Origin: Himantopus leucocephalus
Lineage: Eukaryota > Chordata > Aves > Charadriiformes > Recurvirostridae
DNA length: 64,000 nucleotides
Assembly: GCA_003993805.1 (NCBI GenBank)
Contig: RSEF01000003.1
Coordinates: 107,761,752 to 107,825,751 of the forward strand
Direction of reading: 5' to 3'
Part shown: positions 50,774-63,600 of the stretch, one piece after another
How positions within the stretch are numbered: the stretch's first letter is position 1
Layout: every line of letters begins with the position of its first letter
Position numbers and translations under genes: made by a program
The notes under the pieces: generated by a model
Database searches by the model: none
The model's input: the letters and a program-made list of their open reading frames with translations, nothing else
Told to the model about the DNA's origin: nothing

Positions 50774-53544
50774 GCCTTTTGAATGTAGGCAGCAAGTTCC
50801 AAAGGACTGCAGAGCTTCAGGTACTGTCAATCTTTTTTTTAAAAAAAGCCCCATCTTTATGAAGTGCTTAAAATGACATCTGAATACAAGACAACTAGAC
50901 GGAAACGCATGCATGCATAACAAGGGTGTGAAAATAAAATTTTAAAGAGTATATGGTTGTGAGTGCTGACTGAAACAACCCAGCTACCTCCTCTGTTTCC
51001 TCACAGTCAACATGGCATATTATGATATGAAGAGTATCACATTTGCAGGTGAATAATGAGCGTTATTCTGAGTGTTTTAAAACACAAGAACTCAAAAAAA
51101 AAAAAGACTTAAAAAGCACAGACTTATCATTAACAAAGAGGTCACAAAAACTCTTTAAAAAAAATAAATAAAAGGCTACTAGAAAAACTCCCAAACTTCA
51201 GTTATTTTACTTCTTCCTTTTGAGCCTTTATAGAACGTAAATTGTATTCTCTAGCTCTATATTCCATTATAAGTATTAGGTATGTACCGTTAGGTTAAAA
51301 ACCAAAATTCCAAGTATTCAAATGACTCAGACTTAAATTCCCCGGTTCCTGCGCATACCATTACATCGGCAGTAAACAATCAGTTAGCAACAACGGCTCT
51401 TTTCTGAAGCAGAGCAGGAACAAATAAGTAAAGATTAAACAAAAGTCTTAATACACGTGGCTAAACAATTGGCTTAACGGCTTGTAGTTTTCCTATTTGC
51501 TCAAGAGTGTCTTAATATAACTTGCTTTAAAACAAGGTTGTTGAAAACTTCACTAACAAAACAGTTCCTGCTTCTTACTCTAACCCAGCCATCAAGGCAG
51601 GTTTTTCAGAAATATATATATAAAAAAAAGTAGGCTGCTAAGCATAATTGACTGCTGTTAACATGGAAGTACGTAACAGAGGCAGAAGAGGGAAGAACAA
51701 GCAACACAAGAAGAAGAGAAGCCACCAGAGCAGAGCACGCTTGCGGCAGCCTTCCCACAGATGCAGAGACGGGTGTATGATAGCGACTGTCAACGACAAC
51801 GGGGAGAGAGAGGAGAGAAGGTTCAGATAAAGAAGGCGGAAAGTACTGAAGATTTTTTTGATTGCTGTTGGGCCTCATACTTTGAGCACAAACCCTGCTG
51901 CCTGGCTGGCGTGAATAATTCAAGGATTTACAAAGCAAAATAATTCAAATTAATAAAATTCAAAATAATTAAAAAGAAATGTAAACTATTCCCAGCACAC
52001 TATAACAACAAGCAGTTGAAAAAAAAATGTAACTATCTGCTTGACAAGAGTTTATTAAATTAATCCTGTCTTATATGACTAAAGAGAGCTGTACCTGACT
52101 TTTTAAAACCAATCATACTTGAGGTGGTGGGACTGAGGGTGGAATGAGGACAGAACTTCATGTCGGGAGTGCTATTAGCTGTTAAGACAGATGTTTTGAT
52201 TTCACTCAAATTCATTTTAATGACAGCACGCTGATTATAAAAGTCAAAATTAAATCTGAGAACATTTCTGCACACCAAACGTATCGTTTCTGTAGACCAA
52301 AGTAAGAAGTACACGTTCTAGTTTTATATGAAACTACATGGCCTAAATTTAAATTTAGGTTGAGTCCTTATAACAAGTACTTGATATTTGACCTTTAGAC
52401 TTGTTAAAAAAACAGAACAAAAAAAGAAAAATCAAAGCACACCCCCCCCCCAAAAAAAAATCTCCAAAACATAATTTGAGTCAATACAAGTAAATGGGGG
52501 AGAAGATAATTTACAGAAAGGACTATGATCATGCTGTCTACTATTAAAATATCATATATGTTTTTTGAAAGCACTAGCAATGAGCTAGAAAGAAGGACTT
52601 TCAAGCCACAATGAGTATTCCTGCTGACACAGGATTTATAAAGCACTCAATCAGCCTTGCAAGCATTGTTAGAAACAAAAGCGATAATAAGAGGAAAGCA
52701 ATGGGAATATAAACACAGAAAGACCTCAGGGAGTGAAAAATATCCTCCTTTTATACATTTTTCTATCAGGACAACTCTTAGTAAGGAAAGGAAAACTGAA
52801 CCATCATTGACATACTCATTAAATAAAGAAATAAACAAACAAAACTGGCAACATTCTCACTAAGAAAAGAACCAAGAAAAAAAAAAAGAGGGAAAGGGGC
52901 AGAAGGAGAACTTAATCTCCATCATTTTTTTCAAGATCCAGCTTCAACTCTTCTCCCCAAGCAAAACACTGCTATGGCAGGGAAGAGAACAGACTAGATG
53001 TTTTTCCCACCCTTCAGGCTAGCAGAAAGAACTGAAGAATGAAACAACAGTGGTAATTACGCTGTGCCTACCCCCATTTTAAAAAACAAAACAAAAACAC
53101 AAAAAACCCAAACAAACCCCCAAACAGATTATTTCATACGTGTTCCTATGAACACAATTGCTTGCTCCACTACTTAAATTTGTCTTCATTTCTTGGTTGT
53201 CTACAATTTCAGGCAAATTCAGGAAAATCTGGCAAAACTGGACTACTCTTTATTTCCCTGGAGACGATGACTGTCACTTTAGTGCTGAGTTTCGGACAGC
53301 TAGTTGGGAGTCGGCACTGTAAATCACATTTGGGAACCGTAAGTCGCAGGTTCTCCGTGAAACCAGTATAGGTGGCTATTACTAGTGAAAGAGAAGGGAG
53401 CAATTTTCTCCTGAAGGCTTTCCAAAGCCTCTTGGCGAAGTCAGAGCAGTGAAAAAGAGACACTGAAGTTTTAGTAATAACAAAAATTATTAAATAAATA
53501 AATCTAATCACAGGATAAAATTTGCAGTTGCTCTTAGCACAAAG

Positions 53545-54555
53545 TCTCAAGACATGGGCTGGTCAGTCTCACCTCAGTGCCTGGGAAGATGAAGCAAATC
53601 CTCCTGGAAGCATTTCCAAGCAAATGAAGGACACCGAGTAGTCTAAGAATACTCAGCATGGACTTAAAAAGGGGGAATCGCCTCACCAACCTGACACCCT
53701 TCTACGATGAAATGACTGGCTTGGTGGATGACAGCTGGTATTATGTACCTTGAATTCATTCAGCAAGGCTTTCAACACTGTCACCCACACCATCCTCTCT
53801 GACAAACTGATGAAGTAGGGGCTAGATAAATGGACACTGAGGCAGACTGAAAATTGGCTGAACTGCCAAGCTCAAGTGGTTGCGATCAGTGGCACAAAGT
53901 CCAGCTGGAGACCAGTGACCACTGGTGGACCCCAGGGGTCTATACTGAGGCCAATACTCGAACATCTTCATTGAGGACCAGGATGACCATCAGACAGAGT
54001 GTGCTCTCAGGAAGTTTGCAGATGATACAAAACTGGGAGAGAGTGCTGACACACCAGATGGTTGTGCTGCTATTCAGTGGTACCCTTAAGAGACTGGAGG
54101 AACGGACAGAGATCAATCATATGAAACTCAGCAAAGCAAAATCCAAAGTTCACCCCCTGTCTGGGAAGATATAACCATCAGTACAGGCTGAGAGCCCACC
54201 AGCTGGAAAGGAGCCTGGACAACAAGATGACCATAAGTAAGCCACGTACCCTCCCAGCAAAGAAGGGCAACAGCATTCTGGGCTGCATCAGGAAGAGTGT
54301 TGCCAGCAGGCTGAGGGAGGTGATCCTTCCCCTCTACTCAGCACTGGTGAGACATCTGGAGTGCTGAGTCCAGTTTTGGGCTCCCCAGTACAAAAGCGAC
54401 ACTGACATACTGAAGCGCGTTCAGGAAAGTGCCACAAAGATGATGAAGGGATTGAAGTATCTGTCCCACGAGCAGTGGCTGAGAGAGATCAGACAGTTGG
54501 GGCTAGTTCAGCCTGGAAAAGAGAAGGCTTGGGGGACTTCTATCCATTGTATAAA
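53545..54555 (+). mobile_element. CR1 LINE copy A, left part (host of a nested insertion)
   Basis: The plus strand follows CR1 ORF2. TTCAGCAAGGCTTTCAACAC (FSKAFN-type) is near 53758, TTTGCAGATGATACAAAACT (FADDT motif) near 54015 and CATCTGGAGTGCTGA (HLEC, then stop) near 54352. GCCACAAAGATGATGAAGGG and GGGCTAGTTCAGCCTGGAAA follow. Several stops and frameshifts make it inactive. It is cut at about 54555 by reverse-oriented CR1 sequence and resumes near 54801. Confidence 0.92.
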
Positions 54556-54765
54556 CAGAATCATAGAATGGTTTGAGTTGGAAGGGACCTTGAAGATCAT
54601 CCAGTTCCAATCCCCTTGCCATAAGGCAGGGGCACCTCCCACTAGACCAGGTTGCTCACAGCCCAGCCTGGCCTTGAACACCTCCAGGGATGGAGCTTCC
54701 ACAACTTCTCTGGGCAACCTATTCCAGTGTCTCACCACCCTCAGAGTGAAAAAAATCTTCCTAAT
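54556..54765 (-). mobile_element. CR1 LINE copy B, nested in copy A
   Basis: It begins with ACAGAATCATAGAATGGTTT then GAGTTGGAAGGGACCTTGAA, the reverse complement of the CR1 3' end. It continues to AGTGTCTCACCACCCTCAGA and CTTCCTAAT. The minus-strand frame encodes VRHWNRLPREVVEAPSLEVF, well preserved, so this copy is younger than its host. It is 5'-truncated at about 210 bases. Confidence 0.93.
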
Positions 54766-54800
54766 ACAGAATCATAGAATGGTTTAGGTTGGAAGGGTTC
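54766..54800 (-). mobile_element. CR1 LINE tail C, a very short third copy
   Basis: ACAGAATCATAGAATGGTTT then AGGTTGGAAGGG repeats the CR1 3' end immediately after the truncated 5' end of copy B. Only about 35 bases belong to it before copy A resumes. Confidence 0.85.
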
Positions 54801-55075
54801 CCCTGATGGGGAAAGTAAAGAAGAGGGAGCATGACTCTTCTCAGGGATGCCCAGTAAGAGGACAAGAGGCAATGGGCACAAATAGAAACACAATACAATT
54901 TACTAAAACGTAAGAAAAATGTTTTTGTTGTAGTTGTTGTTGTGGTGTCTCCTGTCTTGGAGATATTCAAAACCAAATGCAACAGTCTGGAGCAGCCTGC
55001 TCTAGCTGGCCCTGCTTTGAGCAGGGGTGCGGAGTAGACATCTCTAGAGATGCCTTCTGACCTCATCTACTGCTA
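54801..55075 (+). mobile_element. CR1 LINE copy A, right part
   Basis: Plus-strand CR1 resumes with CATGACTCTTCTCAGGGATG, then AAGAGGACAAGAGGCAATGG and GAGATATTCAAAACCAAATG. It ends near CTTCTGACCTCATCTACTGC. It continues in the order expected after the left part, which supports a single host element split by insertion. Confidence 0.88.
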
Positions 55076-56320
55076 AATACATGAAAATCACAGAATCACA
55101 TATAAGGTTGCGAATTAATTTACCCTGTTCTCTTGCCTCTTATCTTAGCCAATTTGATTTTTTAATGTCAGAATTGTGACTATGTAAATGCCTACGAGCT
55201 GTACTAACTACTTTAGGCCCTAAATGCATTATGATACAGGTGATGTAAGTATTTTGTGCAAATTTTCAGACTTCACAGATCTTGGAACTAAGAGGTATCC
55301 CACCTCTGAAATGTAATCCACTGCTAGTTTAGACTACAAACCACGTTTCATCATTATTTAGTTTTCTCTTCTCCACTTTAGGAAGTCAGCCTGAAAGAAC
55401 AGAACACCAAGTGGGAGATAAAATTAAATAATTTTTAAATTTCCTCTGTTACAGAGCAGTAGACAAGAACTGTCTATACACAAAAAGGTTCTTCTTTCAC
55501 AAAATCTTTAGTCTTTCTGTTCAACTCAAGGAAAGAGAATTTTGCTAATTGCAGCAATATTTCACTTGACCCTTTGATCCACTTTTTCTTTTTAATCTAA
55601 ACACTACCTTAACAAAGTTTGACAGTTCCCACAAAGTGTGAGGCATCCAATTTTCAATTCCAATAAAACAAAACTGAAAAGGTTAAGTTGGAATATGAAT
55701 TTGTGACAGAACACACAGCAGTCCTTGTACTTCTTAATGCACTGAAGACAATTTTTGGCTCATAAAACTGGCTAATGCTCATCCAGAAATTGCAAACAAA
55801 CTGCAGGCTTGAAGTTTTCTAACCTAACTACGAGCAGATAAAACATGGCATATTGTACTTGTTAGCCAAAAATTTATTCATATTATTGCTCTCCTTGGAA
55901 GATATGTGACTCTTGCCTCATAACATAAAATTATATGAATCCTTATATCTTACAAGTGATCACCAGTTATAGAACAGCTAAAACTTTTACCTTTAAATGT
56001 GTTCAGAAATTCACAGACAAAACCCCAAAGAACTGGTAAAAAATAATGTAGTCAAGATGTTGCAAATTAATACTTTCAATGAATACCTATTCTGACAGCA
56101 ATGCTTTTTTAGTAATAGTTTAATAATAGTTTTAAATAATTATTTTCATTTTAAATTGCTGGGCTAGGATATGCCTGCTCTAGTATATATTCTTTACTTT
56201 TGGACACCTTATTCAGGGACAGAATTAATAGGTACTGGATCTAGAAAAGAGAAGTACCATCGCTTGGTACCATTACCCTCATAGGCCTCCTGCAGACTGG
56301 CACAGCCACCTGAACATTAA

Positions 56321-56459
56321 CTTCAAGCTGGAAGAGGGAAGATTTAGAACAGATATTAGGAAGAAATTTTTCACTCTGAGGGTGGTGAGTCACTGGAACA
56401 GGTTGCCCAGAGGAGTTGTGGATGCCCCATCCCTGGAGGTGTTCAAGGCCAGGCTGGAC
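56321..56459 (+). mobile_element. CR1 LINE 3' fragment (first of two adjacent)
   Basis: AGATTTAGAACAGATATTAG, then CACTGGAACAGGTTGCCCAG and GATGCCCCATCCCTGGAGGT, is CR1 ORF2 C-terminal sequence on the plus strand. It stops at GGCCAGGCTGGA without the CR1 3' tail. Confidence 0.9.
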
Positions 56460-56464
56460 CCTTA

Positions 56465-56740
56465 CAAGCAGTCACACGGAAAAGAGGAGGGGTAATGGGT
56501 ACAAGTTACTCCAGGGCTGATGCCAATTAGACACAAAAGGAAAATTTTTCACAATGAGAACAATCAGCCATTGGAATAATCTCCCCAGGGAAGTGGTGGA
56601 TTCCCCAACATTGGATACTTCTAAGATTCAGCTGGACAGGGTGCTGGGTCATCTTGTCTAGACCATGCTTTTGCTAAGGAAGGCTGGACCAGATGATCCT
56701 TGAGGTCCCTTCCAACCTGGTATTCTGTAATTCCATGAAA
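56465..56740 (+). mobile_element. CR1 LINE 3' fragment (second of two adjacent)
   Basis: GGTAATGGGTACAAGTTACT, then CATTGGAATAATCTCCCCAG, GACCAGATGATCCTTGAGGT, CCCTTCCAACCTGGTATTCT and GTAATTCCATGA form a second CR1 3' end on the same strand. The HWNxLP-type segment occurs in this copy and again in its left neighbour, so the two are separate copies or an internal duplication. Confidence 0.9.
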
Positions 56741-57123
56741 GGTTTTTCTGCAAAGTATAACTTTGAATAGAAAACATAGTCAGAACTTTCTATTCCTTTT
56801 TATGGTTTTTGTACATACTGCCAAAAATAAGAGCAAAATACATAACTAAGTAGATAGAAAAGCCTCCTGTGCAACCACTCAGGCAATAAAATGTTTTCTG
56901 CCTCCTTCATGATACATACTACATATTTATATATAGTTTTTACTAGAAACTGATTCAATTTTAATTTTTAATAAACTATTTATTTTTCCCAGTATGACCC
57001 TTTCCAAAGAGGTCATACTCCTCTTTAACCATGTTTGAATTCATTGACTGAAAACTACATGATATTATCAAGCAAGAAGACTTAGAACTCTGTTGTTACA
57101 TGACTGTTTAAAGAAATGCTTAC

Positions 57124-57263
57124 CCATTGCTCATGTCCATTGGTGGCCAAGCTTGAAGGAGTAAAACCAAGTGCTGAAATTCAGACGGACTGTGACTAGA
57201 CTCCAGAAGTCCCAGGAAGAGATCATACCTTTTTTCTTCATTTTCAGTATCTGTTATCTCTAC
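57124..57263 (-). CDS. NBAS: NBAS coding exon (46 codons plus two bases)
   Basis: This is the most upstream NBAS exon found in the window. The minus strand shows the acceptor GATTCGGTTTTAG, then VEITDTENEEKRYDLFLGLL, ESSHSPSEFQHLVLLLQAW and PPMDMSN, ending with GG before the donor GTAAGC. The acidic-to-leucine-rich character and the HLVLLLQAWPP block fit NBAS. The exon is 140 bases, starts in phase 0 and leaves two bases that form a glycine codon with the first base of the exon at 48356. A second AG four bases into the exon (GTAG) is a possible alternative acceptor but would change the phase. Earlier exons must lie beyond the right edge of the window or be too short to recognise in the last 6.7 kb. 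Confidence 0.88.
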
Positions 57264-57597
57264 CTAAAACCGAATCAACCAAACAAAAAACACAAAACAG
57301 ATTTATTTTAAGAAATCAAGGATTTAAAAGCAAATCAACAATCTGTGAAGGACATCACTGTTGTAAAACAATGCAGGAACACAGTGAATGTAATTTGCCC
57401 AGAAACTCATTTTCTTACCTCTCATATTCAAATACATGCAAATAAAAAAGAAGAGCACACAGATTATGGGGAATGACTTAGGTGTAGTTCCTAAAACAAC
57501 GTAAACCCACACAAATACATTCATTGATTAGTTCAGAGGATCTTATCTCTGTGTTCTTCAAGCAACCAAAAATGCCTTAAATTTTCTTTTTTCAAAA

Positions 57598-57643
57598 TAT
57601 AGACAGATATGTATATATGTAGATATGTACACATATATGTATT
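57598..57643. repeat. TATG/TA simple repeat
   Basis: Irregular ATATGTATATATGTAG units, a TA/TG microsatellite. Confidence 0.8.
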
Positions 57644-59921
57644 TTTAAGGAATAGGTACGTCTAGTGCTTCCCTAATATATATTACTCTCACTCACCTAT
57701 GAAAATTCATTAGTTTTACCTGAATTTACAGCATCTAATCTTTTCTCCCACAGGAAAGAGCCTTGAAAGATGATTCTAAATTAATTTACCCAGTGAAGAA
57801 CATATGCTGACAAGTGCTGTAATATTTCTCTGTATAGGTGTTTGAACCTAAGATAAACAAAACCCCACATCCCATCCGCCAGCCACCAGACAACTCTTTC
57901 TCAGGAAAAGTGTCCATCTAAGTTTAAAACCTGCAGCTTCTGCCAGGACTTGAATTCATTTCAATCGATGACAGGTTCTTTTACAGATAATTACTGCTTG
58001 CAGTTTGCATGGTAAAGAAGTGCAAGGTAAAAGGTCTGACTGTTGAAGGAAGGTTGCTATAAATGAGAACCAACTTGCTACTAAATGAGAAGCAGATCCT
58101 GTTTAAAAGTTTGGCTATCGCACCAGGAGGGCTTTCACAAATGGAATAGCTATTCGCTATCTACCTGACACACCGAAAGTCCTTGGAGTTTAAAAATAAT
58201 TTGTCAGAATAACAAGGCAACTTCCTCCGTGCTCTTAACACATTCTAAAACTGAATTTTTCCTGCAAACTTCGAAAAGTTCCAGGATATCAAACACTTCA
58301 GTTTCATCTTATAATTCCACTGAAGATACACAGCATTAACTGTTAACTTTTCTGTTTCAGCCCAAGTAGTTCTAAGACATCAAACATGGACAAAGTTTTC
58401 CTTAGTTCTACAGCTGCTCTAAAAGATTAAAGATTGCATTCCCTTCTTTTCAAAGCAACTCTGATATATCAAGGGCAAATTTTTCAAAAGAGGTTAGAAA
58501 ACAAAGATTACTGATACATTTATTGAGTTGCCTACATAGTTTGCGACTTTAAAATATTTAGTGCAGAAAAACTGTTCACTTCTGTCTCCAGGGTACATCT
58601 GAAAGCACCATATACTAAAATATTTTAGATAGTGAAGAAACGTTTCTGAGATCTGTCCATTTAAAATACTTCTCTGTACTGCAACTGTCACATAGCAGAT
58701 ATCAGTTACTCACTTCTAATATCCCTAAATTCCATCTGTACCTGCTAATACAAAGTATTATCATCTACAATATTTAAATCACAAGGCTGAAAAAGCGAAG
58801 GGAGAACAGGAAAGGGTAAAAGGGACATAAGACAACCTAACCTCTAAGGACCAAAACGAGTTAGCAATTTAGCAAATTATGTACTATCTAGACAACAGAA
58901 GCTCTCACATTGCTTCATCTGTCCCCAAACTCCTTTTTCAGACAACTAGCTCTAAATATTTAAACCAAGTAAGTAGCATTCTGGATGGTCCATTGAGTAC
59001 ATTTTAATATATTTGCACAAACAATATGTTACTTCAAAACACAGACTAAACGTTCAGATCTCTCTAACGATAACTGTAGAAAGGAAAGAAATAGCACAGA
59101 CAATATTAATAGATGAGAAAAGCTGTCACAGAAATTGTGCCGTTAGCGGAGAGTAGATGAGAGTGGATCAAGCATCCTATTCGACATGAACTAAATTCCA
59201 ATAATTATGCCTAATAATGCATCTTTACAGACTAAAGTTTACTTTTTTTTATGAGGTTAATTAATCTAACATTATAATGTTGTGTTTTGGACAGCTGGAT
59301 CCTTGCAATGTGATTGCTCATAACAAAACACATATTAATACGACCAAAATAACTCAGAAGAATTACCTTTCTATTCTTAAACATGATGTACATTTCTGCA
59401 ATATTTCTTTTACAATGGGCTTTTTCAAGTTGCCTACATTTCCCACTAAGAGTAATAAAAATAAAGTGAACTGCCTACAGCTTTAGTTATTTATAGTTTT
59501 TAAGAAAACTACTGAAAATTCACTTTTGATACGGCATTTAAATGCACATCACTTCCATTTACTGTGAAACAGGTGAGATTAGAAAGTAGCAGCATAGTGT
59601 ATAAGTATGCATACCTTTAAGAGTGATCTAAAAAGCAGCACGAAAGGATAGAGGCAATGGAAGGTTAATGAAAGAGCAATAAGTTGAAAATACCTAAGTA
59701 CTGATGGTAGATGACAAGTATGATTACTTTCAAAATAAGTGAGTAGTGTTACTGTACCTTAAGCTCCCCAGCTATCCATCTTTTAAGTCCTAGCTAGTTT
59801 CCCTTCAACGTATCTTATGCTTCTGTGCATCTATCAGTCACCCCTGTACTCCACTTACACCTGTGTTTCAAGTATGTTTTAAGCATTATTTCCCTCTTGT
59901 GACAACATGGTTGTTAAAATC

Positions 59922-59945
59922 TTTTTTTTTTTTTAAAAAAAAAAA
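59922..59945. repeat. T13A11 homopolymer palindrome
   Basis: Thirteen Ts are followed directly by eleven As, a perfect inverted repeat with no loop. Confidence 0.88.
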
Positions 59946-60615
59946 GAAAGTTAAAAGCTGCAATTCAGATGCACACCCACCCTTTAACACCGAGAATGCC
60001 CGACTGCATGTGACAATGGTCACACAGTTGACTGTATCAGGAGTATTTTTCAACAGCACTCCTGAGTTGAACCATCATCAAATACACACTGATTCTGCAA
60101 AAATTGTGTCCGCACTTCACATTACGCATTGATAAGTAGTCCCGCTTGTTAAAATAAGATTGCACAATGTCTAAAATTGTACCTTCTGAGAAGGATTTGT
60201 ATTTAACTTTTGTGTATGTGCCTTTAGACAATAAGATTGAAAACTACGCACTACTTGCCCACTAGCATCACTAGAAAAATCCTAATGAGCAGAAGACCAA
60301 CACTATGTACCAGAAACAGAGACAACAATAAAACATTTAAAACTTTCAAGATATCATTATTCCTATAAAACAGAAGAGCCCATTTTAAGTTAAATACCAA
60401 TGCTATGAAGTAAATCAAGGCATTTACCTTAAATAGTTTCCGCACTGCTTTACAGTTTGAATGACAAGATACCTTGCCCTGTCTCTAAATCTTTCCTTAT
60501 AATTCTCCAGAAAGAGCAGATACAATCAAACCATGAAAAAAGCGATAGCTCCTTGCTACAAGAAAGCAATAACTTGAAGCAGCACATTGGAATGAGGGGT
60601 TGCTTTTTTCATATG

Positions 60616-60690
60616 CACACACACATATATATGAGTGTGTATACATATGCATACACACAGATGCATAATATATGCACACACAGAGAACAT
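60616..60690. repeat. CA/TA-rich simple repeat
   Basis: Mixed CACACA, TATATA and TGCATA units. It is open in several frames on both strands for compositional reasons. Confidence 0.82.
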
Positions 60691-63600
60691 ATACTTTCCT
60701 CTGTACTGTCTCCTCTTTCCAAGGCTGAGGGAGAGCATGGTGAGGAAGCAGCCACCTCACGCAGCAGAGACAGAGCACGCTCTCTGTTAAAGGGTAGAAA
60801 TTTCATCTTAACAGAGGTGAAAGCTAGCTGAGATGAAGTTGCCATGGTTAGCTTAAGCCTGTTGGTTTGTTGTAATAATACAGCAAAAAGATTTAAAACT
60901 TCACATCTAACTAAACACTCTCTTTGTAGCAACTCTGAATGATCTATTCAAATGACTCAACGTTACAACGCAACAAGACGCTGCATTTCTACCAGTATGA
61001 TCATCTCTAAACCATGGTAATGGGATACCACAACTCAGCTTTCCCCCCCCGCCCTTTTTTTTTTTCTTTTAAACCAATAACCAAAATAATCCTTCCAAAA
61101 TACTCAAAGGCTATGCAAAGATAATGTGGCACGAACTGCTCAGAGCCCTGATAGCACAAATGCTGTAATCTGAATCTGTCACTAAACAGAATAACGAGGT
61201 GTATAGCAAGGCAGTAAACAGTATGTTTGAACTCCAGATGCTCCCGAAGGAATATGAAAGAAAAAAAACAAAACAAAACCAAAAGCAAGGAAAAGGAAAG
61301 CAAGGACTTCCAGTTTTAACAACAGATTTACTCAATTCTGTCTTGATTTTCCCTAGTTTCATGCCTTCTCTTTGGCACTAGAACACAGCTCGCTTCATGT
61401 TTTTCATTAAAATAAAAGGCTGCACAAATATTTACCACTATGGGAAAGTCAACTAGGGGAATTAATTTTGGAAATGATACTCATGATAGATTATAGAACA
61501 AATACAAATTAAGTAAACCCAAACCTTATGGTAAATTGTTAAAATACACAATTTCACTATCAATGAGGGACTACATATGTTTAAAAAAATCAAGAATATG
61601 CAAACATCTGCATATGCTAATGTTCCTTAAAAGAACATACAGGAAATTAACAAAGCACAATACAGGCTACACAAACAGCACTGAGTGTTGCTTAAAACTG
61701 CATTATATGGAACCAGCTGCCTGAACCAGTCCAAACTCCTCTTAATCATATGTTCTTCTCCTGATGACTTTGCTTTTACATCTTTTCCCAGTTTCTTCTG
61801 TTATCAATTAGCAGTGGTTAGGATGGCCCATAAAGGAGTTCTGACTTATCCCATATTATCACTGCTTAATAAGGGCAAAAAAAAAAAAAAAAACAGTCCA
61901 CCTTTCTCAAATATTGACCAAGACAGAAAATTAACTACATTTCTGAATGGGAGTGCCAACTGCAGCTACAGCGTGTGGCAGCTATGGCATGACAGAAAAC
62001 AAAAGTCTGATTTTCTTTTTATCGGAGATCTATTATTTTGCGCAGTTCTGAGCATGGCCACATAATACCGCACTGAACTACTTGATTTTAGCCATCAAAA
62101 CAGCTATTTTTCCTCAAGTAGTTATGGTCTACTTATCAGAGACTTGACATAGCATGTGTTCAATCACCCATCCTCTCACATGGACAGTTGTGAACTTGCT
62201 GTAAACTTGCACATCTCAAGACAACTAAAAGACTGCTGAAAAATTTACTGTTGGACTCCACTTATTATCAAACAATTCTCCAAAATATCTCAGTTCTGAC
62301 ATCCTTTTGCTAGCAGGAAGTTACATCAGACAAGGCTCCTACCAGCTTTTTAAAACATTTGGTTTTATATAAAAAACCCAAGTGAAGTATATGGGTATGG
62401 GTGCTTTTACTGCTAAAGTATAAATGATAAGAGGAATCTGACAGTTGAGATACTTGTAATCTCTTCAACAGTACATTATCTGAGCATAAATATACCCTTT
62501 ATCTGAATTCAGGCAGTCTGAGCAAACTTTGAAGGCATGTTCTTTATATCCAGTGCTGAAATAAAAATTTAATGCACTTACAGTCCCCCCTCAAATAAAA
62601 CCCTAAACTGTTCTGAGATCTTTCAGAGATTTATATAGTTCTCTTCCCTCACAGATCAGATCCTATTAGGTGCCCAAAATGTCGAAACCGCATAACACGC
62701 TTTATCCACTTTCAATGCACAAAGTTTTGACTCATCATCTTGTTCCATAGATTCGTTATTACTTTATAGATACTCATCATGCAACACACATGAAGGAGTC
62801 TGAATATGAAAAGTTCCCTCAAAAGTTTGTTCTGTAGCTTTTAGAAACCTAGTATTTTATAAAAAATTATAAGATGATACGCTTGAAGAATGATAAGGTT
62901 AAATAAAGCTGTGGACATCATACATGACTGATAAATAAAACCTTTGGCACGGCAGACCGCAGGATCAGTTGCTTAGTTCAGTACATTATCTCACTCTTGA
63001 AATTGCAGTTAGTTTAAAGTCAGTACTTACAGCAACAGTGGAATGTTGCTGTATCTAAATTGTGTCCCTGAGGCATAAATATCCACTATATAATTTTCTC
63101 CTGATCCTAAAGGACAGACACATCTGACAGAGTTGTAAAGGCTTTCTTCCTAAAGCTATATAATTTGAGAATCTGGTGCTGACCGACTTGGCTGATAACC
63201 TAGAGTTTTGTTTAAAAAATGAAAAAGCCAATAAAAAGACACAGCCAATCCAATCCTCTCCTTCCCCTGAGATAAAATACAAAACATTGCCTATTTACAT
63301 GCAAGAATGGTGAGCAGGAAAACTAACGCAGACAGACCTCCACCCTCCCTCTGCCCAATGAAATCTGTTCTGCAAATTCCATTTTTACTCCCTGTGAGCA
63401 TGGCAGAGACATGGTTTTCATCAACAGATTTTGTTCACTACTAATGTTCTAAGGAAATAATTGATAAAGGCATCTGTAACCAAAGACTTGAGATGTAGAA
63501 ATCAGAAAAGTATTTTCCTTCATTATAAATGCTTGTTTATTGAGAAAAGCTACATCCATGCTTAAAACCAACCCCCTACATTAAAGGCAGGAACATTTGT

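Larger units (their letters stand above)
48357..57123 (-). other. NBAS: NBAS intron (8.8 kb)
   Basis: The donor is GTAAGC and the acceptor is CTGGGCAG (minus strand). It holds a 21-base tandem duplication (49460-49501), two single-N joins next to poly(A) runs (50126, 50745), a nested CR1 cluster (53545-55075) and two adjacent CR1 tails (56321-56740). The stretch from 51000 to 53540 holds no recognisable gene or repeat. Confidence 0.85.

Noticed and set aside
51606..51943. Overlapping open frames on both strands, the plus-strand ones rich in Arg and Lys
   Set aside because: The plus-strand sequence is purine-rich (AGAAG/GAGAG), which opens frames on both strands. No family is recognised.
53209..53550. 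Minus-strand open frame of 113 codons
   Set aside because: No recognisable similarity, no splice context and a hydrophobic, AT-driven composition. It is probably chance in an intron.
54440..54787. Open frame of 115 codons
   Set aside because: It crosses from plus-strand CR1 copy A into reverse-oriented copy B, so the peptide is a junction artefact.
60425..60530. A possible further upstream NBAS exon on the minus strand, with donor AAG, GTAAATG at about 60427
   Set aside because: The best open frame (LENYKERFRDRARYLVIQT...) ends in the wrong phase for the exon at 57263. The frame with the right phase has a stop shortly upstream and a weak acceptor. Not supported without alignment.
60457..60932. 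Several overlapping open frames on both strands
   Set aside because: They read through the CA/TA simple repeat at 60616-60690, giving HIYMSVYTYAYT-like low-complexity peptides.
61685..62065. Plus-strand open frame of 126 codons, longest in the window without Ns
   Set aside because: It runs through a poly(A) tract encoding a lysine run, lacks similarity and lies in a long intron. A frame of this length can occur by chance in 64 kb.
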